A stretch of DNA of 64,000 nt from Streptomyces chumphonensis (lineage in GTDB: Bacteria; Actinomycetota; Actinomycetes; Streptomycetales; Streptomycetaceae). The stretch covers positions 310,001 through 374,000 of the forward strand of contig NZ_JACXYU010000001.1 in assembly GCF_014779715.1 (NCBI RefSeq), written 5' to 3'. Positions 1-9,785 of the stretch are shown in pieces (the stretch's first letter is position 1; every line of letters begins with the position of its first letter). The notes beneath the pieces were generated by a model. The model had not been told where the DNA came from. It saw only the letters and a list, made by a program, of their open reading frames with translations, and ran no database searches. Made by a program: the position numbers and the translations under genes.

Positions 1-729
1 AGACGCCGAGCCCCACGCACACCGGCAGGTCGGTCGTCGCCCGGGTGCGGGCGACGAGGTCGGCGGCCTCGCGGCCGACGGAGTCGCGGGTACCGGTGAC
101 GCCCATGAGGGACGCGGCGTAGACGAAGCCGCTGCCCGCCGCCGTGATGGTGGCCAGGCGGGCGTCCTGGCTGCTGGGCGCGACGACGAAGACGGTGGCG
201 AGCCCGTGGTGCGCGGCGGAGCGGCGCCAGGCGTCGGACTCCTCGACCGGCAGGTCCGGCAGGATGCAGCCGGCACCGCCCGCGGCGGCGAGTTCGGCGG
301 CGAACCGCTCGGGGCCGTAGCGGTCGACGGGGTTCCAGTACGTCATGCACAGCACCGGCTTGCCGGTGGCGGCGTGGGTCTCCCGCACGGTGCGCAGGAC
401 GTCGGCGATGCGGACGCCGCCGCGCAGGGCGATGTCGTCGGCGGTCTGGATGACCGGGCCGTCCAGGACGGGGTCGCTGTGCGGCAGTCCGACCTCGACG
501 ACGTCGCAGCCGCTCTCCAGCAGGGCCGTGCAGGCGGCGATGCCGCCGTCGACGGTGGGGAAGCCGGCGGGCAGGTAGCCGACCAGGGCCGCGCGGTTCT
601 CGGCCCTGGCTGCGGCCAGGGCGGCTTCGAGCAGCTCCAGGTTGCCGCGCGCCCCGGCGGGGACCTCGGGGAGCGTGTCGTGGTGGGCGGCGGGGGCGGG
701 GGTGCCGTGGATGTGGGTGGTGCCGGCCA

Positions 730-730
<1 letters not shown>
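1..730 (-). CDS. trpA: Tryptophan synthase alpha subunit, 3' end cut by window edge
   Basis: TrpA cleaves indole-3-glycerol phosphate to indole and glyceraldehyde-3-phosphate and passes indole to TrpB through the alpha2-beta2 tunnel. About 243 codons are present; the family is about 265-270 residues, so only the C-terminal tail lies outside the window. Visible motifs are GYLPAGFP (residues 51-58) and VEVGLPHSDP (78-87), with Glu79 and Asp90 at the positions of the catalytic Glu49 and Asp60 of the Salmonella enzyme. The ATG shares one base with the trpB stop (TGATG), so translation is coupled to trpB. The first 28 residues (His/Pro/Ala-rich) precede the conserved start of the fold and look like a non-conserved extension; I see no better downstream start. 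Confidence 0.96.
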
Positions 731-2025
<1,295 letters not shown>

Positions 2026-2267
2026 CGGAGCACTCCACGGTGAGATGTGGGCCACGGCGGCGGCACGCGGGTGACGTCGGCACGCCGGAGAGGTGGGTGC
2101 GGCGCGGCGACGCGGGCGGGCGCCGGGCGCCGTACGGGGAGGGAGGCGGTGGAACAGGCGTCCGCACGGGCGGTGGCCCGGTGACGCGGGGGGCCGGCCG
2201 GGAAGCGTGGCGTCACGCTGCGGTGGCCCGGTGTCGCGTCCAGGTCAGTCGCGGGACGGGGGCCTGC

Positions 2268-2411
2268 TCAGGCGCGCCATCGCCGCCCGTTGATCTGGCC
2301 GGGCTCGGCTCCGATGTGGTAGCGCACACGCCGTCCGCGCACACGCCGTGCGGGCGCGCGGCAGCCGCGCGGCCGGCAGCCGCGGGCGAGTCGGGCGAAG
2401 GTGCGGTTCAC
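2268..2411 (-). CDS. trpM: TrpM-type microprotein of the trp operon
   Basis: A 47-codon GTG-started reading frame lies between trpC and trpB, starting 20 nt after the trpC stop. The peptide is strongly basic, with about 14 Arg. It contains GCRPRGCRAPARR (11-23) and ends in GxEPGQINGRRW, which resembles the TrpM peptide I remember from the S. coelicolor trpCXBA operon. TrpM is known there as a small modulator of tryptophan biosynthesis and differentiation. The Cys-Arg pattern GCRPRGC and the YHIGAEPGQINGRRW tail are the recognisable parts. The ribosome-binding site is weak, so translation may depend on coupling to trpC. The gene is too short for ordinary ORF callers, and the opposite frames over it are shadows. 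Confidence 0.8.
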   Translation of the reverse strand: MNRTFARLARGCRPRGCRAPARRVRGRRVRYHIGAEPGQINGRRWRA

Positions 2412-2431
2412 GCCGGTCAGCCTACCGAAGG

Positions 2432-3238
2432 TCAGCGGCCGTGCCGCAGCGCCGGGTGCGTCCCGGCGGCGACGAGGTCGGCCACGGCCGTGCGCGGGTC
2501 CTTGCCGGTCACCAGGGACTCACCGACCAGCACGGCGTCCGCGCCGTCGTTGGCGTAGGCGATCAGGTCGTGCGGGCCGCGCACGCCGGACTCGGCGATC
2601 TTGACGACGCTGTCCGGGATGGTGGGGGCGACCCGGGCGAAGTTGCCCCGGTCGACCTCCAGGGTCTTGAGGTTGCGCGCGTTGACGCCGATGACGCGGG
2701 CACCCGCGTCGACCGCGCGGGCGACCTCCTCCTCGTCGTGCACCTCGACCAGCGGGGTGAGGCCGATGGACTCGGCCCGCTCGATGAGGGAGACGAGGGC
2801 GTCCTGCTCCAGGGCGGCCACGATCAGCAGGGCCAGGTCGGCGCCGTGGGCGCGGGCTTCCCAGAGCTGGTAGGCGGTGACGATGAAGTCCTTGCGCAGG
2901 ACCGGGATGTCGACCCGCTCGCGCACGGCCTCCAGGTCGGCGAGGGAGCCGCCGAACCGGCGCTGCTCGGTGAGGACGGAGATGACGGCGGCGCCGCCCG
3001 CCTCGTAGTCGGCGGCCAGGCCCGCCGGGTCCGCGATGGCGGCGAGCGCTCCCTTGGAGGGGCTGGAGCGCTTCACCTCGCAGATGACCTTGATGGCGTC
3101 GCCCTTCAGCGCGGCCACCCCGTCCTGGGCGGGCGGCGCCTTCGCGACACGCTCCTTGAGTTCGTCGAGGCTGACGCGCTGCTGGCGCTCGGCGAGGTCT
3201 GCGCGGACTCCGTCGATGATCTCGGCGAGCACACTCAC
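2432..3238 (-). CDS. trpC: Indole-3-glycerol phosphate synthase
   Basis: TrpC is a TIM-barrel enzyme that closes the indole ring of CdRP with loss of CO2 and water. The protein has 268 residues. [10 protein letters not shown] (54-63) holds the catalytic Lys56, RKDFI (115-119) the second lysine (Lys116), GVNARNL is the next strand motif, and ESGV near the end belongs to the phosphate-binding part. The GTG at 3238 was chosen over the longer frame because AAAGGGG lies 8 nt upstream and the family starts with xSVLxxII. It heads the trpC-trpM-trpB-trpA group, 99 nt after the DUF2752 gene, so it may have its own promoter in that gap. Confidence 0.96.
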   Translation of the reverse strand: MSVLAEIIDGVRADLAERQQRVSLDELKERVAKAPPAQDGVAALKGDAIKVICEVKRSSPSKGALAAIADPAGLAADYEAGGAAVISVLTEQRRFGGSLADLEAVRERVDIPVLRKDFIVTAYQLWEARAHGADLALLIVAALEQDALVSLIERAESIGLTPLVEVHDEEEVARAVDAGARVIGVNARNLKTLEVDRGNFARVAPTIPDSVVKIAESGVRGPHDLIAYANDGADAVLVGESLVTGKDPRTAVADLVAAGTHPALRHGR

Positions 3239-3337
3239 GCGAGCGGCCCCTTTCTGCTGAGTTACGGAACGTCGCGGACAATCCCTGTGATGGTATCCGG
3301 CCAGGCACACAGGACCCGCATCCGGTGGAGCCGGATC

Positions 3338-3784
3338 TCACATTCCGGACAAAACACCCGGCGGACCTCCGGCTTCCGGGGTGAGCGCCGCACCGAGCGG
3401 CGTGTTGCGCACCACCGTGAAGGCCACCGCCAGCGCGGCCGCCCAGCGGACGTGCCCGGGGGCGGGCAGCGGCGGCGCGGCGGGCCGGAGGAACCAGCCC
3501 AGCCACAGCACCGCGAGGACCGCCGCACCGCCCACCACGGCGGCGTTGGCGCCGAGGGCGGTGAGCGGGTCGCCGGTGACGAGCGCGTGCACGGCGCGCA
3601 GCCCGCCGCAGCCGGGGCAGAACAGGCCGGTGTGGCGCAGGAGGGGGCAGGGGGGATAGTGGCCGGATTCGTTCGGGTCGACGCGGCCGACGTACGCGGC
3701 GCCCGCACCCGCCGCGACCAGGGCGGCCAGCGGAAGGAGCCGGGCGGTCACGGCCCCGGCGGCCGGGAGAGCGGTACGCGGCAT
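3338..3784 (-). CDS. DUF2752 membrane protein
   Basis: A 148-residue membrane protein with three or four hydrophobic stretches (about 11-31, 75-99 and 112-126). Between the first two lies PCPLLRHTGLFCPGCGGLRAVHALVTGD, built from the Cys-Pro-rich CPxxxxTGxxCPGCGxxRA signature of DUF2752. The conserved cysteines (46, 56, 59) suggest a metal or redox site at the membrane face, but no activity is established. It sits between the HGxxPAAW gene and trpC in the same direction, an arrangement I remember from other Streptomyces. The ATG at 3784 has only a poor Shine-Dalgarno and lies just downstream of two hairpins at 3798-3905. Confidence 0.85.
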   Translation of the reverse strand: MPRTALPAAGAVTARLLPLAALVAAGAGAAYVGRVDPNESGHYPPCPLLRHTGLFCPGCGGLRAVHALVTGDPLTALGANAAVVGGAAVLAVLWLGWFLRPAAPPLPAPGHVRWAAALAVAFTVVRNTPLGAALTPEAGGPPGVLSGM

Positions 3785-3797
3785 TCGTCCAGCATCA

Positions 3798-3824
3798 CCG
3801 GAGTGGGCCCGTGCCGCACTCCGG
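3798..3824 (-). terminator. 8-bp hairpin just before the DUF2752 start
   Basis: CCGGAGTG at 3798-3805 pairs perfectly with CACTCCGG at 3817-3824 around an 11-nt loop. It is immediately adjacent to the 19-bp inverted repeat, and its base is 13 nt from the DUF2752 ATG, close to where the ribosome would bind. It could be the second half of a tandem terminator or could limit initiation. No U-run follows. Confidence 0.5.
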
Positions 3825-3905
3825 ACGCTCCACGCGCCCGCCCGCCCCCACGGACGGCGCCCGCTCCCGGCGGCCGTTCGGGGCCGGGGCGGGCGCGTGG
3901 AGCGT
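3825..3905 (-). terminator. Perfect 19-bp inverted repeat in the trp block
   Basis: Positions 3825-3843 are the exact reverse complement of 3887-3905 (19 of 19 bases), with a 43-nt GC-rich loop. It lies in the 155-nt gap between the HGxxPAAW gene and the DUF2752 gene, both read on the minus strand. Such a stem is far beyond what the neighbouring gaps contain. The simplest reading is an intrinsic terminator without a U-tract, common in Streptomyces, separating a hisI-trpE transcript from a trpC-A transcript. An RNA processing site or attenuator is also possible. Confidence 0.65.
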
Positions 3906-3939
3906 GCTGCTCCCAGGGTCTGTCCGACGCGGACGCCGG

Positions 3940-4185
3940 TCAGGACTGGGTGGTGGCGGCCTCCTGGCGGCGGGCGACGAGCGCGTCGTCTTCCTTGGGC
4001 ATGCCCATCCCCATGGCGCGCATCACGCCACCGACGACGCCGCCGAGGACGATCACGACCATCCCGGCCCAGAAGCCCACCGGCTCGGCCATGACCATGA
4101 ACGCACCGGCGATGCAGAAGCCGATGAAGGCGATGGTGACGCCGGTCCATGCGGCAGGGGTGTGTCCGTGGCTGCTGTCCGCCAT
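3940..4185 (-). CDS. HGxxPAAW family small membrane protein
   Basis: An 81-residue protein opening MADSSHGHTPAAW, the defining HGxxPAAW motif (residues 6-13), followed by two transmembrane helices (about 14-35 and 38-58) and a short charged cytoplasmic tail. The family is confined to actinobacteria as far as I know and has no assigned function. The start has a strong GAGGAG Shine-Dalgarno. It lies 74 nt after the TIGR02234 gene in the trp block. Its constant company with trpE and trpC hints at a link to tryptophan supply, but that is inference from position only. Confidence 0.88.
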   Translation of the reverse strand: MADSSHGHTPAAWTGVTIAFIGFCIAGAFMVMAEPVGFWAGMVVIVLGGVVGGVMRAMGMGMPKEDDALVARRQEAATTQS

Positions 4186-4217
4186 GAGTGGCTCCTCGGT
4201 CGATCTGAGAGACGGAT

Positions 4218-4247
4218 GAGCGCCCCCGCGCGGGTGCGCGGGTGCTC
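4218..4247 (-). terminator. Hairpin between TIGR02234 and HGxxPAAW genes
   Basis: CCCGCGC (4225-4231) pairs with GCGCGGG (4236-4242) around a GGGT loop, extended by GAGC (4218-4221) with GCTC (4244-4247) across a small bulge. It lies in the 74-nt gap between two co-directional genes and may be a weak terminator or a processing stem. No U-run follows. Confidence 0.4.
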
Positions 4248-4259
4248 ACGGGCATTGTG

Positions 4260-4985
4260 TCAGGGCCCCTTCGGGCGGTCGTCCCCGGCCGTCCCGTCCG
4301 CCGCCGGGCGGTCCCCCGCGCCGTCGCCGGGGTCGTCGCCGGGGTCGTCGGTGGCGCCGTCGCCGGGGCCGTCGGTGGGGTCCTCGCCCCGGTCGAGGGC
4401 CTTCCAGAGGTCCTCGGGGCGGTCCGCGTCCGCACCGGGTCCCGGACGGGGCCGCCGCGCGCCGGAACCGCGCTCGTAGCGGCTGCCCATGGCGGGCCAG
4501 CGTCGGCCGTGGCGGAGGGCCAGCAGGCCGACCAGCACGAGCAGGGCGCCCCCGGCGGCGGCGACATAGGGCCACGCGCTGTGGCTCACGTCCCGGAGCG
4601 AGCCGCCGCTCAGCCCCGTCGCCGTGGCCGCCGCGTCGCTCAGCGCCCCGGTGTCGACGGCCCCCGCCAGCGCGGCGACGACGGCCCCCGCACCACACAG
4701 GGTGAGCGTCAGGGCGACCAGGAGCCGGGCGGCGCCCCGGACGGCGAAGACGGCGACCAGCGCGGCCAGGCCCACGAGGGCGAGGGCGCTGGGCACCCCC
4801 GTGACGTCACCGCCGCCCACCTCGACGGGCAACGCCCCGCCGGGGCCGGTGGCGACGGCCTCGCCCCACGTCTGGCCGGCCGAGACCAGGACGAGGGCGG
4901 CGCCGAGCGCGCCACCGAACAGGGCGGCGCCGAGGGCGCGTCGGGCGGCTCGGTCGCGGTCGGTCGCTGAGGGTGCGGTGCTCAC
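4260..4985 (-). CDS. TIGR02234 family Trp-biosynthesis-associated membrane protein
   Basis: A 241-residue integral membrane protein with four hydrophobic segments (about 16-37, 64-82, 85-108 and 137-156). An extracytoplasmic loop carries SAGQTWGEA, the kind of SxGxxW motif seen in this family. The acidic tail after residue 195 is made of [21 protein letters not shown] repeats encoded by short GTCGTCGCCGG units, and is probably disordered. The GTG start overlaps the trpE stop by 4 nt (GTGA), so it is translated with TrpE. The family is named for its position next to trp genes in actinobacteria; its biochemical role is unknown. Confidence 0.85.
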   Translation of the reverse strand: MSTAPSATDRDRAARRALGAALFGGALGAALVLVSAGQTWGEAVATGPGGALPVEVGGGDVTGVPSALALVGLAALVAVFAVRGAARLLVALTLTLCGAGAVVAALAGAVDTGALSDAAATATGLSGGSLRDVSHSAWPYVAAAGGALLVLVGLLALRHGRRWPAMGSRYERGSGARRPRPGPGADADRPEDLWKALDRGEDPTDGPGDGATDDPGDDPGDGAGDRPAADGTAGDDRPKGP

Positions 4986-6511
4986 CCCGCCACGCTACCT
5001 CCGAGCCGCCCGGCCGCATGGACCGCCCTCAGCACGGCCGCCGCCTTGTTCCGGCACTCGGTGTCCTCGGCGGCGGGGTCGGAGTCGGCGACGACGCCGG
5101 CGCCCGCCTGGACGTAGGCGGTGCCCTCGCGCAGCACCGCGGTGCGGATGGCGATGGCGGTGTCGGCGTCCCCGGCGAAGTCCAGGTAGCCGACGCAGCC
5201 GCCGTACAGCCCGCGGCGCACCGGCTCCAGCTCCTCGATGATCTGCAGCGCCCGGGGCTTGGGCGCGCCGGAGAGCGTCCCGGCGGGGAAGCAGGCCAGC
5301 AGCGCGTCGAAGGCGCTGCGGTCCGCGGCCAGCCGGCCCGTCACCGTGGAGACGATGTGCATGACGTGGCTGTACCGCTCGATGGTCATGAACTCGACCA
5401 CCTCGACGCTGCCGGGCGCGCACACCCGGCCCAGGTCGTTGCGGCCGAGGTCGACCAGCATGAGGTGCTCGGCGCGCTCCTTGGGGTCGGCGAGCAGCTC
5501 CTCCGCCAGGGCGTGGTCGCGCTGGGGGGTCTCGCCGCGCGGCCGGGTGCCGGCGATGGGGTGGAGCATCGCCCGCCCCTCCTCCACCTTGACCAGCGCC
5601 TCCGGGCTGGAGCCGACCACGTCGAACGCGGTGCCGTCGTCGGGCGCCGACGGGTCGCCGAAGCGGAACAGGTACATGTACGGGCTGGGGTTGGTCGTCC
5701 GCAGCACCCGGTAGACGTCGAGCGCGGTGGCGTCCGTCGCCGTCTGGAAGCGCTGGGAGGGGACGACCTGGAAGGCCTCGCCGGCCCGGATGCGCTCCTT
5801 GACGTCCTCCACCGCCGCCCGGTAGTTCGCGCCGCCCCACAGCCCCTCGTAGGCGGGGACGGCGGGCTCGGGCAGGGGCGTCGCGCCGGAGGGCGCTGGG
5901 CGGCCGAGGTCGGCCGTCATCGCGTCGAGGCGGGCGACGGCGTCGGCGTACGCCTCGTCGACGCCGGTGTCCAGGTCGTTGTGGTTGATGGCGTTGGCGA
6001 TGAGCAGGACGGTGCCGTCGCGGTGGTCCAGCACGGCGAGGTCGGAGGCGAGCAGCATGGTCAGCTCGGGCAGCCCGAGGTCGTCCTCGGCGCTGTCCCC
6101 GACCCGTTCGAGGCGGCGGACGACGTCGTAGCCCAGGTAGCCGACCATGCCCCCGGTGAACGGCGGCAGTTCCGGATCGCGCGGGGTGTGCAGCGTCTCC
6201 ACCGTGGCCCGCAGGACGTCGAGCGGGTCGCCGTCGGTGGGGACGCCGACCGGCGGCGTGCCGAGCCAGTGCGCCCGCCCGTCGCGGACGGTCAGCGCGG
6301 CGGCGCTGCGGACGCCGACGAAGGAGTACCGCGACCAGGTCCGGCCGTTCTCGGCGGACTCCAGCAGGAAGGTGCCCGGGCGTTCGGCGGCCAGCTTGCG
6401 GTACAGGGCGATGGGGGTGTCCGCGTCGGCCAGCAGGCGGCGGACCACCGGGATGACGCGGCGGTCCTTGGCGAGCGTGCGGAAGGTGTCGAGGTCGGGG
6501 GAGGCGGTCAT
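4982..6511 (-). CDS. trpE: Anthranilate synthase component I
   Basis: TrpE makes anthranilate from chorismate, using ammonia passed from a TrpG glutaminase; no trpG is in this window. The protein has 509 residues, a normal single-subunit length. LLES (49-52) is the motif tied to tryptophan feedback binding, and the C-terminal half holds the chorismate-binding core with [30 protein letters not shown] and [11 protein letters not shown]. The start lies 8 nt after the hisI stop, so there is no room for a leader-peptide attenuator in front of trpE. Any regulation must act at hisI, by feedback, or in the downstream hairpins. Confidence 0.96.
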   Translation of the reverse strand: MTASPDLDTFRTLAKDRRVIPVVRRLLADADTPIALYRKLAAERPGTFLLESAENGRTWSRYSFVGVRSAAALTVRDGRAHWLGTPPVGVPTDGDPLDVLRATVETLHTPRDPELPPFTGGMVGYLGYDVVRRLERVGDSAEDDLGLPELTMLLASDLAVLDHRDGTVLLIANAINHNDLDTGVDEAYADAVARLDAMTADLGRPAPSGATPLPEPAVPAYEGLWGGANYRAAVEDVKERIRAGEAFQVVPSQRFQTATDATALDVYRVLRTTNPSPYMYLFRFGDPSAPDDGTAFDVVGSSPEALVKVEEGRAMLHPIAGTRPRGETPQRDHALAEELLADPKERAEHLMLVDLGRNDLGRVCAPGSVEVVEFMTIERYSHVMHIVSTVTGRLAADRSAFDALLACFPAGTLSGAPKPRALQIIEELEPVRRGLYGGCVGYLDFAGDADTAIAIRTAVLREGTAYVQAGAGVVADSDPAAEDTECRNKAAAVLRAVHAAGRLGGSVAG

Positions 6512-6519
6512 GTGAGGGG

Positions 6520-6930
6520 TCAGCGCTCCTGTTCCGGTGTGCCGGGCTGCGGGGACGGCGGGGCGGCGTCCGGGGCGGGGGAGGCCAGCGGGAGCCGGCC
6601 GGCGTCGAAGCAGGTCCGGTCGCCGGTGTGGCAGGCGGCGCCGACCTGGTCGACCCGGACGAGCAGGGTGTCGCCGTCGCAGTCCAGCGCCACGGACCGC
6701 ACGTACTGGACGTGGCCCGAGGTGTCGCCCTTGACCCAGTACTCGCGGCGGCTGCGGCTCCAGTACGTGCACCGGCCCGTGGTCAGGGTCCGGTGCAGGG
6801 CCTCGTCGTCCATCCACCCCAGCATGAGGACCTCACCGGTGTCGTACTGCTGGGCGATGGCGGGGAGCAGGCCGTCGGCGTTGCGCTTGAGGCGGGCGGC
6901 GACGGCGGGATCGAGTGCGGTTGCGGGCAT
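6520..6930 (-). CDS. hisI: Phosphoribosyl-AMP cyclohydrolase
   Basis: HisI opens the adenine ring of PR-AMP in the third step of histidine synthesis. The protein has 136 residues and is the single-domain cyclohydrolase; no HisE domain is fused. LDCDGD (82-87) supplies Mg-binding aspartates and Cys84, and CHTGDRTC (100-107) adds Cys100 and Cys107, the three zinc ligands. The tail after about 113 is Pro/Ala-rich and probably disordered. It heads the hisI-trpE unit, apart from the main his operon. The start has no good Shine-Dalgarno; a CAGAAT hexamer 6 nt before the ATG suggests a leaderless transcript. Confidence 0.95.
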   Translation of the reverse strand: MPATALDPAVAARLKRNADGLLPAIAQQYDTGEVLMLGWMDDEALHRTLTTGRCTYWSRSRREYWVKGDTSGHVQYVRSVALDCDGDTLLVRVDQVGAACHTGDRTCFDAGRLPLASPAPDAAPPSPQPGTPEQER

Positions 6931-7076
6931 GGGATCATTCTGCCGCCGAGACGACCGAATCGGGAAAGCCGACATAACACCCTTACCCGGACGCCTCGTT
7001 CGGCCGGGTCCGCTGTTCCGAAGCTGTGACGGGCCCGGGACGTCGCACGTCGGTGCCATGGGGCATCCTTTCGTGC

Positions 7077-7973
7077 ATGAGCTATCCTCCGCCGCCGAAC
7101 AACCATTCCGGGTCCGGCGCCGGCGGCGGTTTCGGTCCGCCGCAGGGTTTCGGTCCCCCAGAGCAGCCCGGCCCGCCGGCCGGTGGCTACGGCTATCCCC
7201 AGCAGCCCCACCAGCCGGGACCCCCGGACGGCTACGGCTACCCCGGCCAGCCCGGGCAGCCCGGTGGCTACCCGGGCCAGCCGCCCTACGGCGGCCCCGG
7301 CATACCCGGGGGCCCGCCCGGTCCGCCCGGCGGGCCCGGGGGCTACCCCCCGCCGCCGCCGAGCGGGGGCAACGGGCCGAAGGTCGCCGTCATCGTCATC
7401 GCGGCCGTGCTGGTCGCCGCGCTCGCGGTGGGCGGCATCCTCATCGCCACCTCGGGCGACGACGAGCCGGACGTGAAGGCCGACAGCAGCGCCACGCCGA
7501 CCGCGAGCGGCACGCCCGACCCGGAGGAGTCGTCGGACGCGCCGACGGGCGAGCCCTCAGACGAGGCGACCGACGACCCGTTCGACATCGACGTCCCGAC
7601 CGAGTCGCCGTACCTGGAGTTCGAGGTGCTGGACCCGGGGACGTGCTTCGACCATCCGACGCTCAGCAGCGACGTCACCGAGATCGAGGAGAAGTCCTGC
7701 TCGGAGCCGCACGACGCGGAGGTCATCACCAACATCACGCTCTCCGGCGACTACGCCGACGACAGCGCGATCGGTGAGGAGTCCATCTCCCTGTGCGAGA
7801 AGGACGCGCAGGACAAGGTGAACGCCATGCCCGCCGACGGCAAGGTCTACTACCCCTTCGCGCTCTACCCGCTGCAGTCGACCTACGAGTACCAGGGTGA
7901 GGACACCGTCTCCTGCGCCCTGACGATCAGCGACGCCCAGGACGGCGACGAGCTCACCGGCTCGCTGCCCTGA
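7077..7973 (+). CDS. Septum-formation-domain membrane protein with Pro/Gly-rich N-terminus
   Basis: A 298-residue protein. Residues 1-100 are low-complexity Pro-Gly-Tyr-Gln repeats (YGYPQQPxQPG-like) on the cytoplasmic side, 103-125 form one transmembrane helix, 126-175 are an acidic Ser/Thr linker, and the C-terminal 120 residues form an extracytoplasmic domain. That domain has the pattern GTCFDHP...[12 protein letters not shown] with paired cysteines, typical of the actinobacterial Septum_form family (Pfam PF13845). The family name comes from genetic association, so a division role is only a suggestion. The ATG at 7077 follows an upstream in-frame extension that lacks a ribosome-binding site. 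The gene is divergent from hisI. Confidence 0.8.
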   Translation: MSYPPPPNNHSGSGAGGGFGPPQGFGPPEQPGPPAGGYGYPQQPHQPGPPDGYGYPGQPGQPGGYPGQPPYGGPGIPGGPPGPPGGPGGYPPPPPSGGNGPKVAVIVIAAVLVAALAVGGILIATSGDDEPDVKADSSATPTASGTPDPEESSDAPTGEPSDEATDDPFDIDVPTESPYLEFEVLDPGTCFDHPTLSSDVTEIEEKSCSEPHDAEVITNITLSGDYADDSAIGEESISLCEKDAQDKVNAMPADGKVYYPFALYPLQSTYEYQGEDTVSCALTISDAQDGDELTGSLP

Positions 7974-7995
7974 CACCGGCCGTAGGGTGGGCGTC

Positions 7996-8628
7996 ATGTC
8001 GACTCATGCCCGGCGTGAACGCCTGCTCCTCGCCGACCTCCTGGAGGCGGCGGGTCCGGACGCCCCGACCCTGTGCGGACCGTGGCGGACCCGCGACCTC
8101 GCCGCCCACCTCGTCGTCCGGGAACGCCGGCCCGACGCGGCCGGCGGCCTCCTGATCAAGCCCCTCGCCGCCCGTCTCGACCGGGTGCAGGGCGAGTTCG
8201 CGGCGCGGCCGTACGACGAGCTCGTGGAGCTCGTCCGTACCGGCCCGCCGCGTCGCTCGCTCTACTCCCTCAAGCAGGTCGACGAGGCGGCCAACACCGT
8301 CGAGTTCTACATCCACGCCGAGGACGTCCGCCGGGCCCACCCGGAGTGGACGCCACGCACCCTGGACCCGGTCTTCTCCGACGCGCTGTGGAGGCGGCTG
8401 GAGAAGATGGCCAGGCTGCTGGGCCGCAGGTGCCCGGTCGGCCTGGTGCTGCGACGCCCGGACGGGCAGACGGCCGTGGTCAAGAAGGGCACACCGGTCG
8501 TCACCGTCACGGGTGAACCGGGCGAGCTCCTGCTGTACGCCTACGGCCGCCAGCGGGTCGCCCGGGTCGACGTCGACGGTGACCCGGACGCCGTCGGGCG
8601 CGCCGGGGAGGCGGAACTGGGCCTGTGA
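7996..8628 (+). CDS. TIGR03085 family metal-binding protein (DinB/mycothiol-dependent fold)
   Basis: A 210-residue protein starting MSTHARRERLLLADLLEAAGPDAPTLCGPWRTRDLAAHLVVRER (read in pieces). The N-terminal LLxxxGPDAPTLCGxWxxxDLAAHL pattern is that of the DinB-like four-helix mycothiol-dependent enzymes, here in the TIGR03085 subgroup. His residues in AAHL and in FYIHAEDVRRA (about 99-109) are likely metal ligands. The C-terminal half carries a small beta domain. Substrate is unknown. TAGGGT lies 7 nt before the ATG with no Shine-Dalgarno, pointing to leaderless expression. The gene converges on hisF with 6 nt between the stops. Confidence 0.82.
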   Translation: MSTHARRERLLLADLLEAAGPDAPTLCGPWRTRDLAAHLVVRERRPDAAGGLLIKPLAARLDRVQGEFAARPYDELVELVRTGPPRRSLYSLKQVDEAANTVEFYIHAEDVRRAHPEWTPRTLDPVFSDALWRRLEKMARLLGRRCPVGLVLRRPDGQTAVVKKGTPVVTVTGEPGELLLYAYGRQRVARVDVDGDPDAVGRAGEAELGL

Positions 8629-8648
8629 CCGGTCTCAGCGGACCGGTC
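8627..8648. terminator. Hairpin spanning two convergent stop codons
   Basis: GACCGGTC at 8627-8634 is repeated at 8641-8648; the octamer is self-complementary, so the two copies pair around a 6-nt loop. The structure spans the stop codons of the plus-strand TIGR03085 gene and the minus-strand hisF, and could end transcription both ways. Confidence 0.5.
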
Positions 8649-9390
8649 GGCCCGCCGCCCGCAGCGCGTCCTTGACCTCGGAGATCCGCAGATCGCCGAA
8701 GTGGAAGACCGAGGCGGCGAGGACGGCGTCGGCGCCCGCGGTGATCGCCCCCGGGAAGTCCGCGGGCTTCCCCGCGCCCCCGGAGGCGATGACCGGCACT
8801 GTGACGTGCCGACGCACCGAGGCGATCATCTCGGTGTCGTAGCCGTCCTTCGTGCCGTCGGCGTCCATGGAGTTCAGCAGGATCTCCCCCGCCCCCAGTT
8901 CGGCCGCGCGGTGCGCCCACTCCACGGCGTCGACGCCGGTCCCCCGACGGCCGCCGTGCGTCGTCACCTCGAAGGAGCCCGACGGGGTGCGCCGGGCGTC
9001 CACCGACAGCACGAGCACCTGGCGTCCGAAGCGCTCGGCGATCTCCCGGATCAGCTCGGGCCGGGCGATCGCGGCGGTGTTGACGCCGACCTTGTCGGCC
9101 CCGGCCCGCAGCAGCCGGTCCACGTCGTCGGGGGTGCGGACGCCGCCGCCCACGGTGAGCGGGATGAAGACCTGCTCGGCGGTACGGCGCACGACGTCGT
9201 AGGTGGTCTCCCGGTTGCCCGAGGACGCGGTGATGTCCAGGAACGTCAGCTCGTCGGCGCCCTCGGCGTCGTAGACCTTCGCCATCTCCACCGGGTCGCC
9301 GGCGTCGCGCAGGTTCTGGAAGTTGACGCCCTTGACGACCCGGCCCGCGTCCACGTCCAGGCAGGGGATGACTCGTACGGCCAGGGTCAC
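8635..9390 (-). CDS. hisF: Imidazole glycerol phosphate synthase, cyclase subunit
   Basis: HisF is a TIM-barrel cyclase that combines PRFAR with ammonia from HisH to form imidazole glycerol phosphate and AICAR. The protein has 251 residues, a normal length. Asp12 in IPCLDVDAG and Asp131 in VLSVDARR match the catalytic Asp11 and Asp130 of the family, and the GGGVRT and SGGAGKP loops bind phosphate. The GTG start overlaps the ridA stop by 4 nt. This is the last gene of the hisD-hisF operon and ends 6 nt from a convergent gene. Confidence 0.97.
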   Translation of the reverse strand: MTLAVRVIPCLDVDAGRVVKGVNFQNLRDAGDPVEMAKVYDAEGADELTFLDITASSGNRETTYDVVRRTAEQVFIPLTVGGGVRTPDDVDRLLRAGADKVGVNTAAIARPELIREIAERFGRQVLVLSVDARRTPSGSFEVTTHGGRRGTGVDAVEWAHRAAELGAGEILLNSMDADGTKDGYDTEMIASVRRHVTVPVIASGGAGKPADFPGAITAGADAVLAASVFHFGDLRISEVKDALRAAGRPVR

Positions 9391-9785
9391 GAACGTTCTC
9401 CTGAGACTTCTCGGTGTGCTTCCACTTCCACTTCCACCAGGACGCGGGAGTCGGCGAAGCCCGACACGACGACCAGCGTGGTGACGGGTCGCACCGCTCC
9501 GAAGACCTCCTGGTGGGCCCGGCTCACCGCGTCGACGTCGCGGGTGTGGGCCAGGTACAGCCGGGTGCGGACGACGGCCTCGACGTCCGCGCCGAGCTCG
9601 GCCAGGGCGTCGAGGGCGAGGGTGAAGGCCACGCGGGCCTGCGTGTGGGGATCGCCCTCCCCCTCCACCGCGCCGTCGAGGAACGGCAGGGCGGTGGCCG
9701 TGACCCGGTCGCCCGCGGCGACCGCGCGTGCGGAGCCGACGGCCTCCTCGAAGGGACTGCGGCCTCGCACGCGCTCGATGGTCAT
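9387..9785 (-). CDS. RidA (YjgF/YER057c/UK114) family protein in the his operon
   Basis: A 132-residue protein of the RidA family, which hydrolyses reactive enamine/imine intermediates made by PLP enzymes. Visible family features are the central [30 protein letters not shown] block and the C-terminal [24 protein letters not shown] block. The ATG overlaps the priA stop (ATGA) and its own stop overlaps the hisF GTG, so it is made in step with the his enzymes. Two co-operonic PLP or imine-forming steps make a housekeeping role plausible, but the substrate is not visible. The usual Arg in the RidA active-site SRVLVEVE segment appears retained. Confidence 0.88.
   Translation of the reverse strand: MTIERVRGRSPFEEAVGSARAVAAGDRVTATALPFLDGAVEGEGDPHTQARVAFTLALDALAELGADVEAVVRTRLYLAHTRDVDAVSRAHQEVFGAVRPVTTLVVVSGFADSRVLVEVEVEAHREVSGERS

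Noticed and set aside
3320..3336. ATCCGG-CCGGAT hairpin between the DUF2752 gene and trpC
   Set aside because: The stem is only 6 bp in very GC-rich DNA; too weak to call a terminator.
4973..7777. A 934-codon plus-strand open frame opposite trpE and hisI
   Set aside because: It is a shadow frame caused by high GC and scarce stops; the minus strand carries full-length trpE and hisI with intact motifs.
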